This document shows, piece after piece, positions 11,346 to 22,699 of a stretch of DNA of 64,000 bases; positions within the stretch are counted from its first letter, which is position 1, and each line of letters opens with the position of its first letter. The translations under genes and the position numbers were made by a program. The DNA lies in NCBI GenBank assembly GCA_963921935.1, contig OY998178.1:195270862-195334861 (forward strand), read 5' to 3'. The notes below the pieces were generated by a model, which worked only from the letters and a program-made list of their open reading frames with translations, was not told where the DNA came from and ran no database searches. The stretch comes from Galeruca laticollis (taxonomy: Eukaryota; Arthropoda; Insecta; Coleoptera; Chrysomelidae).

Positions 11346-11626
11346 GCCTTCCAAGTTTTGATACTTTCAAACATTCATTGGATAGCATTTCAAAACAAAT
11401 TAGACACTGAGGTAAAGGCTGTTCTTCAGAACCAGAACACACGAAACCGAATTTCAAAAAATCAGGATTAAATTCACGGAAGTATGTTTTAGTTTTCTAG
11501 GCCATTACGTTACTACTCGAACTTGACTTACTTACAGACTCACTAATTGTAGAACTGGATGTGGAAGGTTTATCATTTGACACATTCCTTTTACGGCAAG
11601 ATCCCGTCCGAAACCAAGCATCCATA
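11328..11626 (-). pseudogene. hAT transposase N-terminus with BED zinc finger
   Basis: From ATG at 11,626 the minus strand encodes MDAWFRTGSCRKRN, a serine-rich linker, a premature TAG, then FNPDFLKFGFVCSG, PQCLICFEMLS and KLGRHLSTKHP. Cys-x2-Cys and the two histidines form a BED finger as in ZBED/SCAND3-like hAT transposases, which bind the element's ends. The rest of the hAT transposase is absent, replaced by Harbinger sequence. The hAT 5' end lies at 21,801-22,221 on the far side of the gypsy insertion. Confidence 0.75.
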
Positions 11627-11664
11627 TTGACGTGAAGCAATCAATAATAACTTACAACCACTGC

Positions 11665-11822
11665 AGTTACATTCTTGCACAATGCAACGTAGCAAGAGAT
11701 ATAATACTTTTATTAAACCTATATATTGTAGAAAACCATATTCAGTTAGTTCGTTATTTGTTGCGCTTTAATAATAAAATGAAAGTTTTTAAAAACAAAT
11801 TTTTCGTTTTCAAACTTTTATC
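11665..11822 (+). repeat. gypsy 5' LTR
   Basis: About 158 bp, collinear with 21,641-21,800 over its length (shared AATGCAACGTAGCAAG, ATACTTTTATTAAA, TTTTTCGTTTTC). It runs directly into a primer-binding site, which identifies it as the 5' LTR. Divergence between the LTRs is visible, so the insertion is not recent. Confidence 0.85.
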
Positions 11823-11840
11823 TGGCGCAGTCAGTAGGAT
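11823..11840 (+). other. Primer-binding site
   Basis: TGGCGCAGTCAGTAGGAT begins directly after the LTR. TGG at the start pairs with a tRNA CCA end. The sequence resembles the tRNA-Ser-type PBS I know from insect gypsy elements; the tRNA assignment is from memory. Confidence 0.7.
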
Positions 11841-11899
11841 CCGCCAAAATTGTACGAAACTTGTCGAAAATTAGTACAGTTCTCCGTTTTAACGGTTAG

Positions 11900-14187
11900 T
11901 TGGTGCGAATCTACGAAAATTCGGAGTGCTCATAAGAACTCACCAGTGACCAGAGGAACAGGAATCGTCCAAAAGTCTATAGTATAGTTTGACCAGGGGA
12001 CCGGAACTACATCGTCCACGACCCTTTTGGCGAGGACAGAGGATCAAAAATCGTCCAAAGTCCATAGTATAGTTATAACGAGAAAACCTACCAACCCTCT
12101 CAGTGCTTGTTATAGGTATGCGGGTTGTCTCACGTGGTACAACCCGTGCTCGCCAGTCGACTAGCTTCGAGTCGAAGAAGGGGTGAATTCTTCAAAGAAC
12201 TATTGAGTTTACAAAAAAGGGCGCCAGAGAAGTTTTGGCAAGCACCCAAGACTTCTTTAAATTAGCCCACAACTTCTCAGTGGGTTAACAAAACTCACTA
12301 CACACTCCAAAGGTTAAACTGATAGGTAAGATAACATAAGAAAATGAAAGTCAGCAAGTATTCCCTGAGCTTTAATTAGTCATTGTGGACCAAAGGTCTC
12401 TTTTCGAAATATCTATTACAATATCACTACAAAAATGTTGCAAATAATGTCTGAACTCCGCTGAAGGCTGTGAACTCAGGATGTAGATGGGCTGAAGGCC
12501 GAAATCTACATAAATCCAAAAATTTCTAACTAATGTATCAGTTCTAACTTAAATGATTAACTGTCAAGCAGGTTCTATAAACTCTGAGCAGAGCTGAAGG
12601 CTTCAAACTCAGGGTGCAGAAGAGCTGAGGGCCCCAAACTACACCGATGTCTCTATTCTAAAATTCTAGAGGAACGACCAAATAGCTCATGTACAATACC
12701 TCAAAAATACAACGATAATATATATCAAAATTAACAATGTACAGTTACAAGGGTTCACATTTCCGCATTTTATACTAATATCAATATAAATATATTTACT
12801 TGAATAAGCATAAAATTTGAATAGCGAACGAGTTTAGCGTTGCTAGAGAAAATACAATTCAAAAGTATGTACGGCGCAAGTTATATGCATGAAATCGTCA
12901 GGATTGGAAAAATCCACTAAATTTCGCAGTACCAGGTACGTACCGTAGTATCTTATCGTATTTTACACTATAAGCAAGATTTGAAATTTTCAAATACAAA
13001 GTACAAGTGTAAAGCGAGATTATAATAATTGCCGCAAAAAAAGAAATAAAACTTTATATGAAAAACGGTGATATGTGACGCATAAATGTGAATGTACTAA
13101 TGAAAATGAAGAATAAAAATAAGGAAACTGTTCACTTATCCCTTTTTCCGGAACCAGAACAGGAACTGACGTTGTCCCAGACTATTCCAGATCTCCTGGA
13201 ACTGGTCTCACTGGCTCATTAAATTCCAATCAGTGATTTTATTATCCACATAAAAAAAACCCCCTAAAATAGAGAAACGAATTAGCCTCTACATAGGGTT
13301 TAGATTTTACCCTGGACAAATTTTCGACGTACCCCCGTAATATCCCATTATACTGATTATATCAACAACACCCGAAATTCGCAAATAATCATACATCCTG
13401 ACTTTTAACTGTATAAAAGTCATTTACACTGAGAATAAAAACTATATGACTGGTTTTTTTCCGCTTAGTAAAAAAACTGGGATACCAAAAAAACCCATAA
13501 TATAAAAAATATGTCGTTGGACACATCCCTGAACATTTATGCAACCCCCGTGATATATTCTTATTTCAAAAAAATATAAAGCAATGAGGAATATGAACTA
13601 ATAAGAATTTATGAAATGCCTCGAAACTATCTAGTGAAATCCAGATTACATGCTCCAATGAACTACGATTCAGAGCTAAAATTTCTACGTTAATAAACCT
13701 ATAACTGTTAATTTCAAGAAAGTATTCTCAACCATTTACCTCTATAATGAATCCTTCGAACTACGCCGTCTACGGAAATTTACCACGAATACGCAATTCC
13801 TCTAATTTCTTCTGGTATCCACAGTCAACGGCCGTTTCTGGACCAGAAGCCTATCGGGTCGGAGCTGCCAGCCGTCGGTTTCAGCCGTATTTTCCTTCCC
13901 CTACGTCGGAATTGTCGGGTTTTTAGTAAAATGCTTATGGCTCCCAGAGCATATGCAAGAATTTTAAATTTCGAACGTGTGTTTACACCTTGACGGCAAA
14001 TGGAGGACAGACTTTTAACTTTGCTCCGTTAGCGGTGTGACTCCTCTCAGTCGACAGGCTAGCCAATATTAAATCTCCGACGGCTCGGCAAATTTTCGCG
14101 TTACATAGTTAAGAATTCAACAAATGAAGAATACATTTTTATTGTAAGTGTATCCATTTTATAATCAATTCCCATTATTTTTTTGTG
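11900..14187. other. Unassigned nested DNA inside the gypsy leader
   Basis: This 2.3-kb stretch lies between the gypsy leader and the LINE 3' end. It is less AT-rich than its surroundings at both ends. It has two direct repeats: a CGTCCAAA-x-GTC-x-ATAGTATAGTTT block at about 11,967 and 12,053, and a GCTGAAGGC...AACTCAGG block at about 12,461 and 12,592. I find no coding domain, PBS or LTR pair. It could be leader sequence, an LTR-element fragment or a non-autonomous insertion. Confidence 0.5.
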
Positions 14188-14415
14188 TATAATAATAATA
14201 ATAATGCCTTTATTAATTTTTAGAAAAGAAAATATACAAATAATAACAAAATAGATATACAATTAAGGCGAGGATCAATTCATCCGTCCCGAGTGAAACG
14301 GATGTCTGCTCTTCCACCTAACCTTAGCATAGTTAATTCACAGCAAAAGCTGAGCATCGTAATGAAAAATGTTCATATAAAACCTATACAGGGGAGAATA
14401 CAAATATCCATACAA

Positions 14416-15962
14416 CTACATTACAATTTCATTCTTGTTGAGAGAGTAAATGAACAAGCAATTTATTTTTAAATGCATTACCCGAAAGGGTATGACGAAT
14501 ATTAGCTGGCAAGTTATTGTATGTATTGAGAATTGAGTAGCTGAAACAACATTTGAAAAATATACAGTTGAATAATGGCGGAGTAAGTGTCCCCCTAAAA
14601 CGAACATTCAAGTTATGTACGTCTGATCGATACGTAATTATTTCATACAACGGGTGTTTTATACTGCAAAATTTTGGAGTACAAGCAAGCAGCATGTAAT
14701 ATTCTCCTTTGTTTTAATCTGAGCCATTGCAGTGTCGTGTAATGATGACTGATATGACTATATTTTCTAACACCAAATATATATCGTATACAAGCATTTT
14801 GCAACTTTTGAAGCCTTGTCTCATCGGATCTACTTAGTAAGAAGAGAGTAAAGAAACCTTAATTTTGTATAAGATCTCTGCAAACAAACGTAAATCCTCA
14901 TCCATGAACACTCCCAAGTTCTTAACAACCTGTCGACGCTCAATAACTTGGTTATTAACAACTATTTCGTTGCTACTCAAAATGTCGGAAATTTTAAAGC
15001 GACTGGATTTTCTACCAAACAGCACAAAGTTAGATTTAGTTGGGTTAAGAGTTAAACACATTTGCAGAGATTGTGTATATAATATATTCAAATCATAGTT
15101 TACCGCCGTAATAGCTTGCTTAATTTCGTCTGCATAAAACGACACATATATTTCAATGTCATCAGCATAAGTAATGCTGCCTAGAAGATGTAAAGAAGTG
15201 TGGAAATTTAGAAATGTATATATTAAAGAATAGCGGCCCAAGCATTGAACCCTGTGGAACGCCTCTTGTATTATACAGAAACGTAGATAATTTGTTATTG
15301 TAACTAACGGCTTGTAGCCTGTAACTTGAGTAGTCTTTTAATAGTAATAAAGCATCTCTTGAAAGATTAATGTATCTAAATAGTGATTCCATTAATTTAT
15401 GGTTAATGGAATCGAAAGCTTTACTGTAGTCTAACAAAACCAAAAGGGTGAGTTTTCCTTCATCACTTGCTTTTACGATGTCATCGGTAAGTTTTAAAAG
15501 CGCAGTGTAGCAGCTGTGCTGTTTTTTAAAATCCGATTGAGTTTCTGGAATAACATGATGTTTAGAAGTAAAACTTAAAAGCTGCATTTCAATTACCTTT
15601 TCAAGTATTTTGGATATGGTTGGAAGGATACTTACCGGACGAATATCATTAAATGTTGTAGCAGTGGCAACCTTCATCAAAGGTATAACTTTAGATTTTT
15701 TCCAGGCACCAGGGTATACAGAATTTTTGAAACAAAAATTAATTAAATGAGTAATAAATGGAAGTATATGAGGAATACATAATTGCAAACTTAATATATT
15801 AATGCCATCTAAGCCCGTAGCCTTACTTTTTAATTTTGTGATAATATTTAAAATGTATAATTCTGAAATGGTTTTGAATTTAAATGAATAATCAGTTAAT
15901 TTATTTTTATTATAATACTCTACCAGCTCATCAGATACTGAAATAGTAGGAATGGATTTCAT
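14416..15962 (-). pseudogene. LINE reverse transcriptase and C-terminal domain
   Basis: Continues the endonuclease frame after a single TAA. Blocks seen in order: KSKATGLDGI, YPGAWKKSKVIPL, FNDIRPVSILP, LLDYSKAFDSI, NTRGVPQGSMLGPLFFNIY, then after a frameshift near 15,180 ITYADDIEIY with the catalytic ADD, LNPTKS and KNLGVFMDED. A C-terminal block (14,429-14,695, NLPANIRHTL) matches the tail of Jockey/CR1-group RT proteins. Length and order fit a complete RT region with a few inactivating changes. Confidence 0.85.
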
Positions 15963-15995
15963 AAAATGATTATTTAATCTTTCAACATCACTGAG

Positions 15996-16975
15996 TTAAT
16001 CAGGAAGTATCGATAGTTTCTTGTTAGACAATAAATTTAACGATCTTGCAGTATCCCGTATAACTTTACTGGAGGCAGTACTCAACTTTGAGTAAAAGAA
16101 AGTTTTTTTTTCTTTTTTGACAGCTACATTTGTAATATTTCTCAACATTTTATATGTAGTCCAGTCTGATTTACGTTTAGTTCGTCTAAATTTTGACAAA
16201 GCATTGTCTCTATCATGCATCATAGCTCGTAGTTTGTTAGTAATCCAGGGTGCGTATTTTTTTGTTATTTTATATGTTTTTATAGGAGCATGAATATTAA
16301 GAAAAGTAATAATGTTTTCATTTATGAATTTAATTTTGCTGTTAGCATCTCTCGAATCATATATATTTTTCCAGGGAATAGATTGAAGATCTGATTTAAA
16401 TTGAGGATAATTTAAATGCTTAAAATCTCGAGATGTGACAAATTCTCTTGTAAGCCCTTCAGAAGTTTTAATATTCAACTTGCAGAAAATTAGTTTATGA
16501 TCAGCTATTCGCTTAACATCAATAACACCCGATTTCGCAACAATTTGTGTATTAGATACAAGAACATAATCTAATAAAGTAGCGCTGTGGTCAGTAACCC
16601 TAGTTGGTTCATTTATTGACTGTGTAAGCCCTAACCCTTCAAAAATATCCAGAACCTTACGTGCTTCGATTGAATCATGTTCCAGTAAATCTACATTAAA
16701 ATCACCTGCACATACAATATAATCATTGCAAGTGATAATAGTAGTGAGAGTAGTTTCTAGTTCATTAAAAAAAAAACAATAATGGCGACCTATAAACAAC
16801 CATAAGTGAAATATTTACTTTATTTACAGTTAGTTTATTACAGATCTGTTCAATTTTATCCGAAGTATTGGTCAATACATGCTGAATATCGGTTCTAATG
16901 TAGACACATAAACCTCCGCCTCTGCCTTTTCGATCTACACGTATCAATTTATAAGTGTTTTTATGATTCTCATCG
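15996..16975 (-). pseudogene. LINE apurinic endonuclease domain
   Basis: Reading leftwards: LIRVDRKGRGGGLCVYIR, then VVYRSP, then VCAGDFNVDLL, NEPTRV, LDYVLVS and IADHKLIF. These are the successive blocks of APE endonucleases, including the GDFN and D-H catalytic residues. The first catalytic glutamate (SETWL) is upstream of the truncation and missing. One frameshift lies in an A10 homopolymer at about 16,768. A downstream linker (APWITNKLRAMMHDRD) leads toward the RT and ends in a stop at 15,996 that is in frame with the RT. Confidence 0.85.
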
Positions 16976-17960
16976 TGGAAGATATTAAAAATAGAATTAC
17001 AAATTTAAATTTAATCGAAAGCAGATAATATTCCAAACTTTGATGGAAACCCGAAACAACTTAATAGATTTATTAAAGCATACGAGAATTTTTTAAACAA
17101 TCATCAAAATCGTGGTGATCCTGACGCTGCAATAAATTTGATACTATAATTGGAAAACTTATAGATAAAGCTGCTGACTTAATAGCTTCTAGAACAGAGT
17201 TAAATAATTGGGCAATTGTTAAAGATTCACTTTTAGTTATTTTTCTGACCAAAGATCAATTGATTGTATTATCCAATACATAATTTCGATACATCCTGAA
17301 AAGAATGAGAGCGTACAAAATTTTGGACTAAAAATCCAAGATGCGCGTAGTATTTTATTTTAAAAAATAAATATGTCGAACGACCCATATAATGTTAAGC
17401 TGTTAAAAATTCAACAATACGAAGATTTGTGTTTGAAGACATTCATTAATGGTATAAATTATCATATACAATTAGTTGTCAGATTAAAAAATCCTGATTC
17501 AGTTGTACAAGCTATGGCTTACGCCAGAGAGGAAGAAAACTTCCTTAGTTTTGAAAATCGAAGTTTTTCAAACTCAAAACCAAGTGGTACTTTTCAGCAT
17601 AGACAAAAGTCACAACCATCAGGGCGTTATCGGGCTAACGCTCAATCTTATTCATTTCCAAATTTTAATACTCAACCACAACATCCTTATTTCAGAAACT
17701 TTCAATTTAATCAAAATTTTGGTAATCCAAAACCAAACTTCCAAAATTACTCTTATCAAACACCTAACTTTCAAAATCCAAGACCTAATTTTGTAAAAGC
17801 AAACTCTCAACAATTTACTCCCAGATCATTTAATTCAAACTTCAACCCACGCGTTCAACAAAACTTTCAAAATCGCTCAATACAGGCAAGGAATAATAAT
17901 TTTATGAAACAACAACCAATGGATACCTCCTCTAATAATATGAGTGAAATGACAAATTAA
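16975..17960 (+). pseudogene. gypsy gag
   Basis: Starts near 16,975 at the LINE junction and continues through NIPNFDGNPKQLNRFI, a capsid-like motif of insect gypsy elements. A stop near 17,148 and frame changes separate this from a longer open stretch at 17,373-17,960, which encodes AYAREEENFL and a long Asn/Gln/Phe/Pro-rich tail with repeated NFQN-like units. I see no CCHC knuckle in the tail. The exact 5' end is hidden by the nested insertion. Confidence 0.7.
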
Positions 17961-18152
17961 AAATCTAATTTTTTCTAGAATAATCCACAACAACCGCGCA
18001 ATTTTGATTTTGAAGAGTTATATAATCAATGCGTAGAACCACTAAATTATGAAAATGAACCATCTTGTAGTTTATCTAAATCTAATGAGAACATAAAGTT
18101 CCAAGAAAATAGTTGCGAAGATTATTATGATGAAAATTTTTATCAATGTAAA

Positions 18153-18356
18153 ATGATAAATATAAATAATGTTGTTTATTCAGCTTTGCCTAAGTTTATT
18201 ATACCAGAATTAAATGCTAAATTTCTTATAGATACATGGTCAGGCGAAAGTTTCCTTAAACCGGATCTCGCTCAGAAAATGTATAAAAAGTTTATTAGAC
18301 CTGAAACATTTTCTGTACGTACCGCTCATGCAACATCTTTCATGATGAAACTATGA
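18153..18356 (+). pseudogene. gypsy aspartic protease
   Basis: Encodes an AKFLIDTWSGESFL stretch where retroelement proteases have the catalytic D-T-G-S/A motif. The catalytic Asp and Thr remain, but the invariant Gly is Trp, which should abolish activity. Upstream ALPKFIIPELN and downstream VRTAHATSF fit protease strand order. It is separated from gag by about 190 bp of poorly open sequence. Confidence 0.65.
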
Positions 18357-18511
18357 TCATTCCTATATTGCCTTCATTTAATGTTGAAGGTAATCACAAA
18401 TTTTATTGATTTGATTTTTCCCCGAATTTTGATGGCTTAATAGGTTATGATTTCTTAAAAAACATAAAATTTAAGAAATTTACCTTAGAAAAGCCTCACG
18501 TTGTATTACCT

Positions 18512-19680
18512 TTGTATCATTTTCAGCCAAAGTCCTTTAAACCAAGCCAAGTAATTATTCTCCCGCGAGTATGCCAGAAAGTAAAAGTTTCGGTAAATCA
18601 AACTTCCGGCAAAGGTTTATTAAATTATGTTAATTTTGGAGAAGCTGAAATGCCTCAGTGTCTGGTAAAAATTGTAGATTTATTTGCTTTTACTGTAATT
18701 ACGAATAGTAGTGAAAATTCTGTTAAAATAACTTTTACTGAACCCTTTCAAGTAGAGTTAGTTGAAAGAAATGAATTGAAATCTACTATAGACTTAAATT
18801 GTTTTGAGAAAATGGATATAGATGAAGATGAACTTGATAATTTACAGAGAGATAACTTAAATAAGCTTAGGTTAGATCATTGTAATAAGGAAGAATATGA
18901 AGCTATTAAAAATCTTTGTTATCAGTATAGAGATATTTTTTAAGTTGAGGGTGTACCCCTTACATTTTCAAATCAAATTAAGCATAAAATTAATCTTATT
19001 GATGATAGTCCAGTATATACAAAAAATTATAAGTATCCGCAAATTTATAGAAAAGAAGTAGATAATCAAATAAGTAAAATGTTATCGGATGGTATAATAA
19101 GACATTCAGAATCACCATTTAACTCGACGATTTGGATTATCGATAAAAAGCAATCAAATTTAAACAGTGAAAAGAAATATAGAATTGTAAGCTAAATGAG
19201 AAGAATGTCGATGATAAATTTCCACTTCCAGTCATAAACGATATTTTAACAAACTAGGGCACGCCCAGTATTTTTCAACGTTAGATCTAGCTAAGGGATA
19301 TCATCAGATCGAAATGTATCCTGGTGATGTTCCGAAAACTGCATTTTCAACAGAGACAGGATACTATGCATTTTTACGGTTACCTTCTGGACTGAAAAAT
19401 GCACCTGGCTCTTTTCAACGGGTTATGTATAATGTATTAAGAGGTTTTCAAAACGAGATCTGCTATGTGTATCTTGATGACATAATTATTTTTTCGTCGT
19501 AGTTACAATAACACATACAGAGATTGAGATTCGTGTTTGAACGGTTACGACAATCTAATTTAAAGGTACAGCTAGAGAAGTCTGAATTTTTGTACCCCAA
19601 GTAATGTATTTAGGTCACTAAATTACTAGAGAAGGCGTATTACCGAATCCAGACAAAATTAGTGTTGTAAAAACTTTCCG
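18512..19680 (+). pseudogene. gypsy reverse transcriptase
   Basis: The linker at 18,512-18,943 ends in a stop at QYRDIF. The frame then carries MLSDGIIRHSESPFNST and, after further stops and shifts, a YHQIEMYPGD block, the GLKNAPGSFQRVM motif and CYVYLDDIIIF with the YLDD catalytic pair. Order and spacing are those of Ty3/gypsy RT. At least four stops or frameshifts break it. The catalytic motif itself is intact. Confidence 0.85.
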
Positions 19681-19713
19681 ATACCTAGAACACAACGGGA
19701 AATTAAATCTTTT

Positions 19714-20340
19714 TTGGGTTTAGCTGGCTATTACAGGCGCTTTATAAATAACTTCGCCAAAATTGCAAAACCCCTTACTTTGTGTCTTAAAAAGAATTCT
19801 AATGTAGTACATTCCCCAGAATTCATAAAATCCTTAAACCTCCTTAAGGAAATTTTAATAAATGCTCCAATCTTGGCATACCCAGATTTTTCTAAGCGTT
19901 TTATATTAACCACTGATGCTTCCAACGTAGCTTTGGGTGCTGTATTGGCACAAGGTACACTCCCTAATGATCATCCCATAGCACACGTATCGCGAACCTT
20001 AAATAGTACAGAACAGAAATATTCGACAATCGAGAAGGAATTGCTGGTCATAGTCTGGGCTTGCAAAATGTATCGTCATTATCCATATAGGCGTAAATTC
20101 GAAATTTTGACAGATCATCCTCCTCTAGTGTGGTTATTTAACCTAAAAGAGCCAAATTCAAAACTCTTAAGATGGCGCCTTAAATTGGAGGAATTTGACT
20201 ATACCATAAAATATAAACCAGGGAAAAATAATATTGCAGATCCTTTATCAAGAATTATTTTTAATACTTCAGAAACTGAATCAAACTTGAATAATCCCGG
20301 AGATATTGACCTCGATATAAGAGCCCGTAGAATTGGATAA
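19714..20340 (+). pseudogene. gypsy RT connection and RNase H domain
   Basis: The longest undamaged pol segment, 208 codons. It opens with GLAGYYRRFINNFAKIA (RT thumb/connection), then TTDASNVALGAVLAQG with the first RNase H aspartate, YSTIEKELLVIVWA with the glutamate, and ILTDHPPLVWL with the next aspartate. It ends YKPGKNNIADPLSRI, the RNase H/integrase boundary motif of Ty3/gypsy elements. Catalytic residues look intact here. Confidence 0.85.
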
Positions 20341-21590
20341 TACACTTAAGGAACTCGGAATTATTGATTCACAACTACCAGTAAATAATCCGAAAATAAT
20401 TCAAAAAGATATTAATCAACATTTAGAAAACAAAGAATTGCAAGGCCAACAAAATGATAATAATTCAGACACAGATACGGCTCATAGCGGAGAATCTTCC
20501 CAAGAAGCAAATTTTACATTGTTAGATGATATTATAAATAATAAAGCGTTTCAATTAATAGTAAATAAATCTCCATACGTGTCTTATCTTAAACGTGACT
20601 TCGAAGTATTTGACGGTCACAAAATCATTCGAGACACAGTTCCAGCTGATGAGAAGGTTATCACCGAGTTTCTTAGAGAAAATGCTTGTAAAAATACTTT
20701 GTATGTTTCAAAAAGTTTGGTCAAAACATTTTATGAAATTAAAATCAGTTGAATGTTCTAAAATTGTAAATAACGTGCTACCGGAAGAACGCAATACAAT
20801 TATGAAATACAAACACGAGGGTAAAATAAATCATAGAGGTATTGAAGAAACTTTAAAGACCTTAAATTCAAATTATTATTGGAAATCATTAAAAAGATAT
20901 GTCACTGATTGTATAAATGCTTGTGAAATTTGTCATAGAGCAAAATATAATAGAAAACCTCCTAACGAACCTTTAGTTTCAACTGAAACACCATTAAAAC
21001 CATTTGAAATCATACACATATACACTTATAAAGTAGGAACTCTTAGATTTTTAACAATTTTAGACAAATTTTCAAAATTTGGGCAAGCTTTGCCATATTT
21101 CGGTACTTCTATATCAGCCTGTCAGCAACTAGTACATGTCTTTTCCTTTTTTGGTGTCCCCAAACAAATTGTCTCTGACGAAGGGACAGAATTTCAAAAC
21201 GACGTTGTTTTAGAACTATTAAAATCTCATAAAATTACTATTAATTTCACAACACCCTACCACCACGAATCAAATGGGCCAGTAGAAAGATTTCATTCTA
21301 CTATAACTGAACATCTTCGGTTGTTATGAGAACAAGATAAAGATGCCGATGTCCTTTTTTTAATGCCTTATGCATTCATAGCTTTCAACAGTACCAATCA
21401 CTCTAGTACAGGGTATTCACCTCGTGGTTTAGTATTAGTGCACTCCAGTTTACTATTCCAGAACAAGTATACGGACAGTCCTGTTAGACTTATCCTTGGG
21501 TTCCATTCTAGGATTTTGGATATTAAGAAAAATCTGTGCGTCCTACCATCAACGAAGCCAAGACCAAGGGAAGTAGAAATTGTCGTTTGA
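20333..21590 (+). pseudogene. gypsy integrase
   Basis: After an acidic linker (20,333-20,752), a frame from about 20,755 gives the zinc-binding HHCC module (HEGKINHRG ... CINACEICHRAKY) and the catalytic core: FEIIHIYTYK where the first aspartate should be, IVSDEGTEF with the second, HHESNGPVERFHS with the glutamate. The first catalytic Asp is Tyr, so strand transfer should be lost. A TGA at about 21,328 interrupts the C-terminal part. No env follows before the polypurine tract. Confidence 0.85.
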
Positions 21591-21628
21591 TGTCCTGAAA
21601 CCACATCCTTGAGGGATGCGTTTCCATC

Positions 21629-21640
21629 CAGGGGTGGAGG
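21629..21640 (+). other. Polypurine tract
   Basis: CAGGGGTGGAGG immediately before the right LTR; the expected plus-strand primer for reverse transcription. Confidence 0.7.
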
Positions 21641-21800
21641 AGTTACATTCTTGCACAATGCAACGTAGCAAGAAATATGATACTTTTATTAAATCTATAT
21701 ATTGTAGAAAACCATATTTAGTTAGTTAGTTCTTTTGTTGCGCTTCTATAATGATATAAAAGTTTTTTAAAACAATTTTTTCGTTTTCGAACTTCTAACT
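21641..21800 (+). repeat. gypsy 3' LTR
   Basis: 160 bp, AGTTAC to TAACT, following the polypurine tract and followed by CTGC, which repeats the four bases before the 5' LTR. Confidence 0.85.
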
Positions 21801-22221
21801 CTGCCCCTAATAATGTTACTTCCAGCAGACACAACAATATAATTATTCGAAACAACAACACAACTACTGTCACAATGCAACTCGCCACTGATAATGACGA
21901 ATGGCAGACTGTAGAGTATCGGTTTAGACAGTCGGCTGGGGGCAGGCGGGGGATGTGGTGGGAGAGAAGAGAGAGCGATGACCTAACGAGGCGACAGCCT
22001 TGACGAACAACAAACAATTAGCGCTCTTGCTCTTCCGCCATGTTAAATGAATTACTAAATTTACACTATCAAAGAGAATATCTGAATTAATATTTTATCA
22101 CGACAACCGATTTATTAATACCGTACTTATTTTGCACTATTCTAATATTATTTCTTAAGTTTCGGTTAGCATACGCGGCCCAGTAGCAAGCTGCCCGCGG
22201 CCCACCGTTTGGGAACCGCTG
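21801..22221 (-). mobile_element. hAT element 5' end with terminal inverted repeat
   Basis: On the minus strand the segment begins CAGCGGTTCCCAAACGGTGG at 22,221, a typical hAT/ZBED terminal inverted repeat, and runs inward through non-coding sequence to the gypsy insertion. On the other side of the gypsy it continues into the BED-finger gene at 11,626. The eight bases outside, TGTTAGAC (22,222-22,229), would be its target duplication; I did not find the partner. The other hAT end was not found. Confidence 0.7.
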
Positions 22222-22246
22222 TGTTAGACTATTGAAAGAAGTAAAT

Positions 22247-22480
22247 ATGGAAGAGCTTATGTACGTTTTAGACGTTAAAGAAGATACTTTTTATTTAGAG
22301 AGACTAGAGGGCCAACAAAAATAAGGAAGAGGATGAATCACTTCAATGTTTAGGACGATGCAGACTTCTTCATGAGGTTCAGAATGTCAAAAATGCCAGC
22401 CAGTATTGTCATAGAAAGGATAAGACAAAAATACGAGTTCTACCCGACTCTCCTTGACTTCTCATCCGTTCATAATACAA
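22247..22480 (+). pseudogene. PIF/Harbinger transposase N-terminal fragment
   Basis: Opens with MEELMYVLDVKED, then after a frameshift gives RKRMNHFNV, an in-frame TAG, and DADFFMRFRMSKMPASIVIERI. The F-x-x-RFRM-K motif followed by a hydrophobic helix is the N-terminal signature of Harbinger DDE transposases. No catalytic core follows. Whether it belongs to the same family as 11,039 cannot be judged because the two cover different parts of the protein. Confidence 0.6.
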
Positions 22481-22699
22481 AATGGTACTCAAGTTATAAT
22501 GATTCGTCGGCATTATCGGCATGAAATTGAAACAATCATTACTTAATATCAGATAACGTGATAAATAATACTCATACAGCCAACACTCAGTGATACTATT
22601 AATTGTTGAGCAAAATGAACAATATGTATAATACAGTTTGAATATACAACAGTGGAAGTGCAACCAAATTCATTCCATTTATCCTCATAACTTATCTAA

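Larger units (their letters stand above)
14188..16975 (-). mobile_element. Jockey/CR1-group LINE, 5'-truncated
   Basis: Minus-strand non-LTR element with an APE-type endonuclease followed by RT and a C-terminal domain. Its 3' end at about 14,188 finishes in an (ATT)n run, a common LINE tail. The 5' edge falls inside the endonuclease coding region, so truncation during reverse transcription is likely. It is nested between the gypsy leader and gag. Clade assignment is tentative. Confidence 0.8.
11665..21800 (+). mobile_element. Ty3/gypsy LTR retrotransposon with nested insertion
   Basis: Two similar LTRs (11,665-11,822 and 21,641-21,800) begin AGTTACATTC; the right one ends TAACT. The element is flanked by the 4-bp direct repeat CTGC (11,661-11,664 and 21,801-21,804), so it is one insertion. 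Internal order is PBS, gag, protease, RT, RNase H, integrase, polypurine tract. No envelope gene is seen: integrase runs almost directly into the right LTR. The host sequence on both sides is minus-strand hAT. Between the leader (~11,900) and gag (~16,975) lies about 5 kb of foreign DNA including a LINE. All coding domains carry stops or frameshifts. Confidence 0.85.

Noticed and set aside
22178..22221. Start of a host CpG-type promoter (GC-rich patch)
   Set aside because: The GC-rich patch is the hAT terminal inverted repeat.
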